From Flavobacteriales bacterium (GTDB taxonomy: Bacteria > Bacteroidota > Bacteroidia > Flavobacteriales_D > SKUL01), in the NCBI GenBank assembly GCA_007129985.1, contig SKUL01000107.1:1-5752 (forward strand): a stretch of DNA of 5,752 bases, in the 5' to 3' direction. Position 1 is the first letter of the stretch. Each line of letters begins with the position of its first letter. This document shows, one piece after another, positions 4,537-5,752 of the stretch. The notes under the pieces are model-generated. The model had not been told where the DNA came from and ran no database searches. It was given only the letters and a program-made list of their open reading frames with translations. The position numbers and the translations under genes are program-made.

Positions 4537-4983
4537 TTAGACATACTCGAATTTCAAGCTCGCTAGCAATTTGTCTAGTTGTCCATTGGGTGATTTGTGC
4601 CCAGCCACTATGTTGTCGCTCAGATTTAAAATGGTTTTATTTTTTTGAATCGCCTTTTCTCTAGACACTCTTGTGATGTCTTTCGAAAAGGGTGATATAA
4701 TCAATAATCTATTCTTATCTATATTTTCAAGCCAACTTTTGTCCCAACGTTTTTTTAGACCCCTTGGCAATACCAAGATAAGCGGTTGTACACCTTTCAT
4801 TAGAATGTTAAAAACATCTTTTTCTATTTGAGAGTGGTTCCCACAAACTACACAGTTTCCCTCTGCTCTCTGGCGTTTTGCCCATTCGTAACTTTTGAGT
4901 ACAACTTCGGCCGGGCATTTTCTTGAACTTAGAAAGCCTGTCTTATGATGTTTCAGTATGTCCTTGTTCCCAAAGTGTTCCAT
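4537..4983 (-). CDS. Short DprA/SLOG-like Rossmann-fold protein
   Basis: This 148-residue protein resembles a stand-alone, reduced DNA-processing-protein-A (Smf/DprA, SLOG superfamily) domain. GFLSSRKCPAEVV (16-28) is the first strand and nucleotide-binding loop. CVVCGNHSQIEKDVFNILMKG (44-64) corresponds to the DprA segment usually read as vSGlArGIDxxAHxxAL, with the GID triad changed to SQIEKD. PLILVLPRGL (67-76) and NRLLIISPF (91-99) correspond to the later core strands. It lacks the SAM-like N-terminal and winged-helix C-terminal domains of competence DprA and is less than half that length, so a role in transformation is unlikely. SLOG proteins in defence loci are proposed to sense nucleotide-derived ligands; that role here is inference. 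The ATG directly follows the TAA of the upstream ATP-binding gene (TAAATG), suggesting co-translation. The sequence looks complete. Confidence 0.75.
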   Translation of the reverse strand: MEHFGNKDILKHHKTGFLSSRKCPAEVVLKSYEWAKRQRAEGNCVVCGNHSQIEKDVFNILMKGVQPLILVLPRGLKKRWDKSWLENIDKNRLLIISPFSKDITRVSREKAIQKNKTILNLSDNIVAGHKSPNGQLDKLLASLKFEYV

Positions 4984-5752
4984 TTACAGTTGTTTCAATA
5001 CTTTTTCGCCTTTTTCAGTGAGCAAATATCGCTGTCTCGGATGATTCGGATTATCAGGGTATTTCATCTGTATTAATTCCTCCTGCAATGCAGGCTCTAT
5101 GTAATTTTCTCTGAAATTCCTTCTATCCTTCAGTTCGAGCGCTTCTTGTAATTCTTGCCTGCTTTTTTCACCGACCAATACCTTAAGTAGGTTTCGAACT
5201 TCTACTGTAGTTCTACGGTACTCCTGCGGTACTTCATCTGTACTTGGTGGGTGCTTGGTGGGTAGTTGGTGGGTACTTGGTGGGTGCTTAGTAGATACTT
5301 GGTTTTCTGCACTGTAGCCCACGCGATAAATGGTTACGTTAAACGTATCTTCCTGTAGAAACACAGGGTCAACCAAACCGGCTTCATTTGCATTAGTTAC
5401 CATATCAGATGTTCCGGTACCAAGACGCTCAATATAACCTGCCTGATACATAGGCTCGGCCAACAAAAGATTTCTTGGTACTGAGGTGTGTAGTTGTTTA
5501 AGTTTTTCTACTGTCCATCCCAATGGTAAGGAGCCGGGGTTGCGAATCTCCAAACGGTCTTTGAACAGCATGACTTGAACACTTCCATTGTTTGTGTAAT
5601 CGCGGTGGGCAACTGCATTCACAATAGCTTCAGCAATTACTTCTCTCGGAATTTCATACTTGCCCGGTATGGATGTTCCTTCTGAACGGGTTTCAACCTG
5701 ATAATCTAATTTAGAAAGAATAAAGTCTTCGGCTTGGTCAACCAATTCGAAA
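4984..5752 (-). CDS. ATP-binding regulator, AlbA_2/HATPase_c_4 (COG2865) type, 3' part
   Basis: The frame is open to the window edge and no credible start is visible. The TTG at 5743-5745 is probably an internal Leu, since QAEDFILSKLDY is mid-protein in the family. Numbering from that TTG gives 253 residues. EAIVNAVAHRDY (39-50) is the N-box of a GHKL-type ATPase, DRLEIRNPGSLP (63-74) the next ATP-contacting motif, and GYIERLGTGTSDM (103-115) the glycine-rich lid. A Pro/Thr/His-rich linker with an 11-residue period (150-182) follows, then a winged-helix-like C-terminal domain (about 183-253, ending in RQRYLLTEKGEKVLKQL). The AlbA_2 (Schlafen-type) N-terminal domain expected upstream is outside the window. 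Family members are annotated as predicted transcriptional regulators, but their target is unknown. It is directly coupled to the dprA-like gene. The linker DNA is an 11-bp tandem array. Confidence 0.88.
   Translation of the reverse strand, partial: FELVDQAEDFILSKLDYQVETRSEGTSIPGKYEIPREVIAEAIVNAVAHRDYTNNGSVQVMLFKDRLEIRNPGSLPLGWTVEKLKQLHTSVPRNLLLAEPMYQAGYIERLGTGTSDMVTNANEAGLVDPVFLQEDTFNVTIYRVGYSAENQVSTKHPPSTHQLPTKHPPSTDEVPQEYRRTTVEVRNLLKVLVGEKSRQELQEALELKDRRNFRENYIEPALQEELIQMKYPDNPNHPRQRYLLTEKGEKVLKQL
5200..5309. repeat. 11-bp tandem repeat array inside the ATP-binding gene
   Basis: Ten consecutive 11-bp units start at 5200, 5211, 5222, 5233, 5244, 5255, 5266, 5277, 5288 and 5299. Four central units are nearly identical (TTGGTGGGTGC, TTGGTGGGTAG, TTGGTGGGTAC, TTGGTGGGTGC). 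The flanking units are degenerate but mostly keep the register and a GTAC-like end (for example TTCTACGGTAC, TCCTGCGGTAC). Because 11 is not a multiple of 3, three units encode one 11-residue protein period, seen as VSTKHPPSTHQ, LPTKHPPSTDE and VPQEYRRTTVE. The array forms the linker between the ATPase and the C-terminal winged-helix region. Confidence 0.9.

Noticed and set aside
5743..5745. TTG as the start codon of the ATP-binding gene
   Set aside because: The frame stays open upstream to the window edge, and the residues around it (ELVDQAEDFILSKLDY) belong to the middle of the family's usual sequence, so the gene is taken as partial.

Overview
The window most likely comes from a member of the Bacteroidota (Saprospiria/Chitinophagia-like). 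The evidence is a DUF2805 protein typical of that phylum, protein families in forms common there, a promoter matching the Bacteroidota -33/-7 pattern (TTG, 20 nt, TAnnTTTG-like), moderate GC, and few Shine-Dalgarno sequences. This assignment is inference from sequence character only. Every recognisable gene is on the minus strand; the only plus-strand coding call is a doubtful 25-codon tail at the left edge.

Layout, left to right. At 1-78 is a possible 3' end of a plus-strand gene. At 152-385 is a small, probably decayed lipoprotein-like reading frame with a perfect hairpin inside it. A degenerate copy of a REP-like hairpin pair follows (498-548). Next is a complete HEPN/MNT (HepT/MntA-type, type VII) toxin-antitoxin pair (581-1375). 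Then come a 162-bp repeat (1597-1758), a complete AbiE (type IV) toxin-antitoxin/abortive-infection operon with an operator-promoter (1787-3445), and a second, 98% identical copy of the 162-bp repeat in the same orientation (3534-3695) with a partial tandem third copy (3701-3747). The partial copy cuts into a 90-codon remnant of a COG2865-type ATP-binding regulator gene (3745-4017). A hairpin with A and T tracts (4020-4068) bounds the other side of the remnant. On the right are a DUF2805 gene (4149-4424), a short DprA/SLOG-like gene (4537-4983) and the 3' part of an intact COG2865-type ATP-binding protein gene (4984 to the window edge).

The region reads as an accessory defence/stress island built from co-oriented cassettes. 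The two toxin-antitoxin operons each end about 32-34 nt before a hairpin repeat, and the AbiE cassette sits between nearly identical direct repeats. That arrangement would allow deletion or exchange by homologous recombination. No transposase, integrase or RNA gene is visible.

The most interesting points are: (1) an 11-bp tandem array inside the ATP-binding gene, whose unit length is not a multiple of three, so gain or loss of a unit would switch off the C-terminal domain and possibly the coupled dprA-like gene; (2) the AbiE cassette framed by 162-bp repeats; (3) the repeat family itself, in which the loop is conserved and the stems differ; (4) the ATP-binding/DprA-like gene pair, with TAA and ATG abutting, as a candidate uncharacterised two-gene module.
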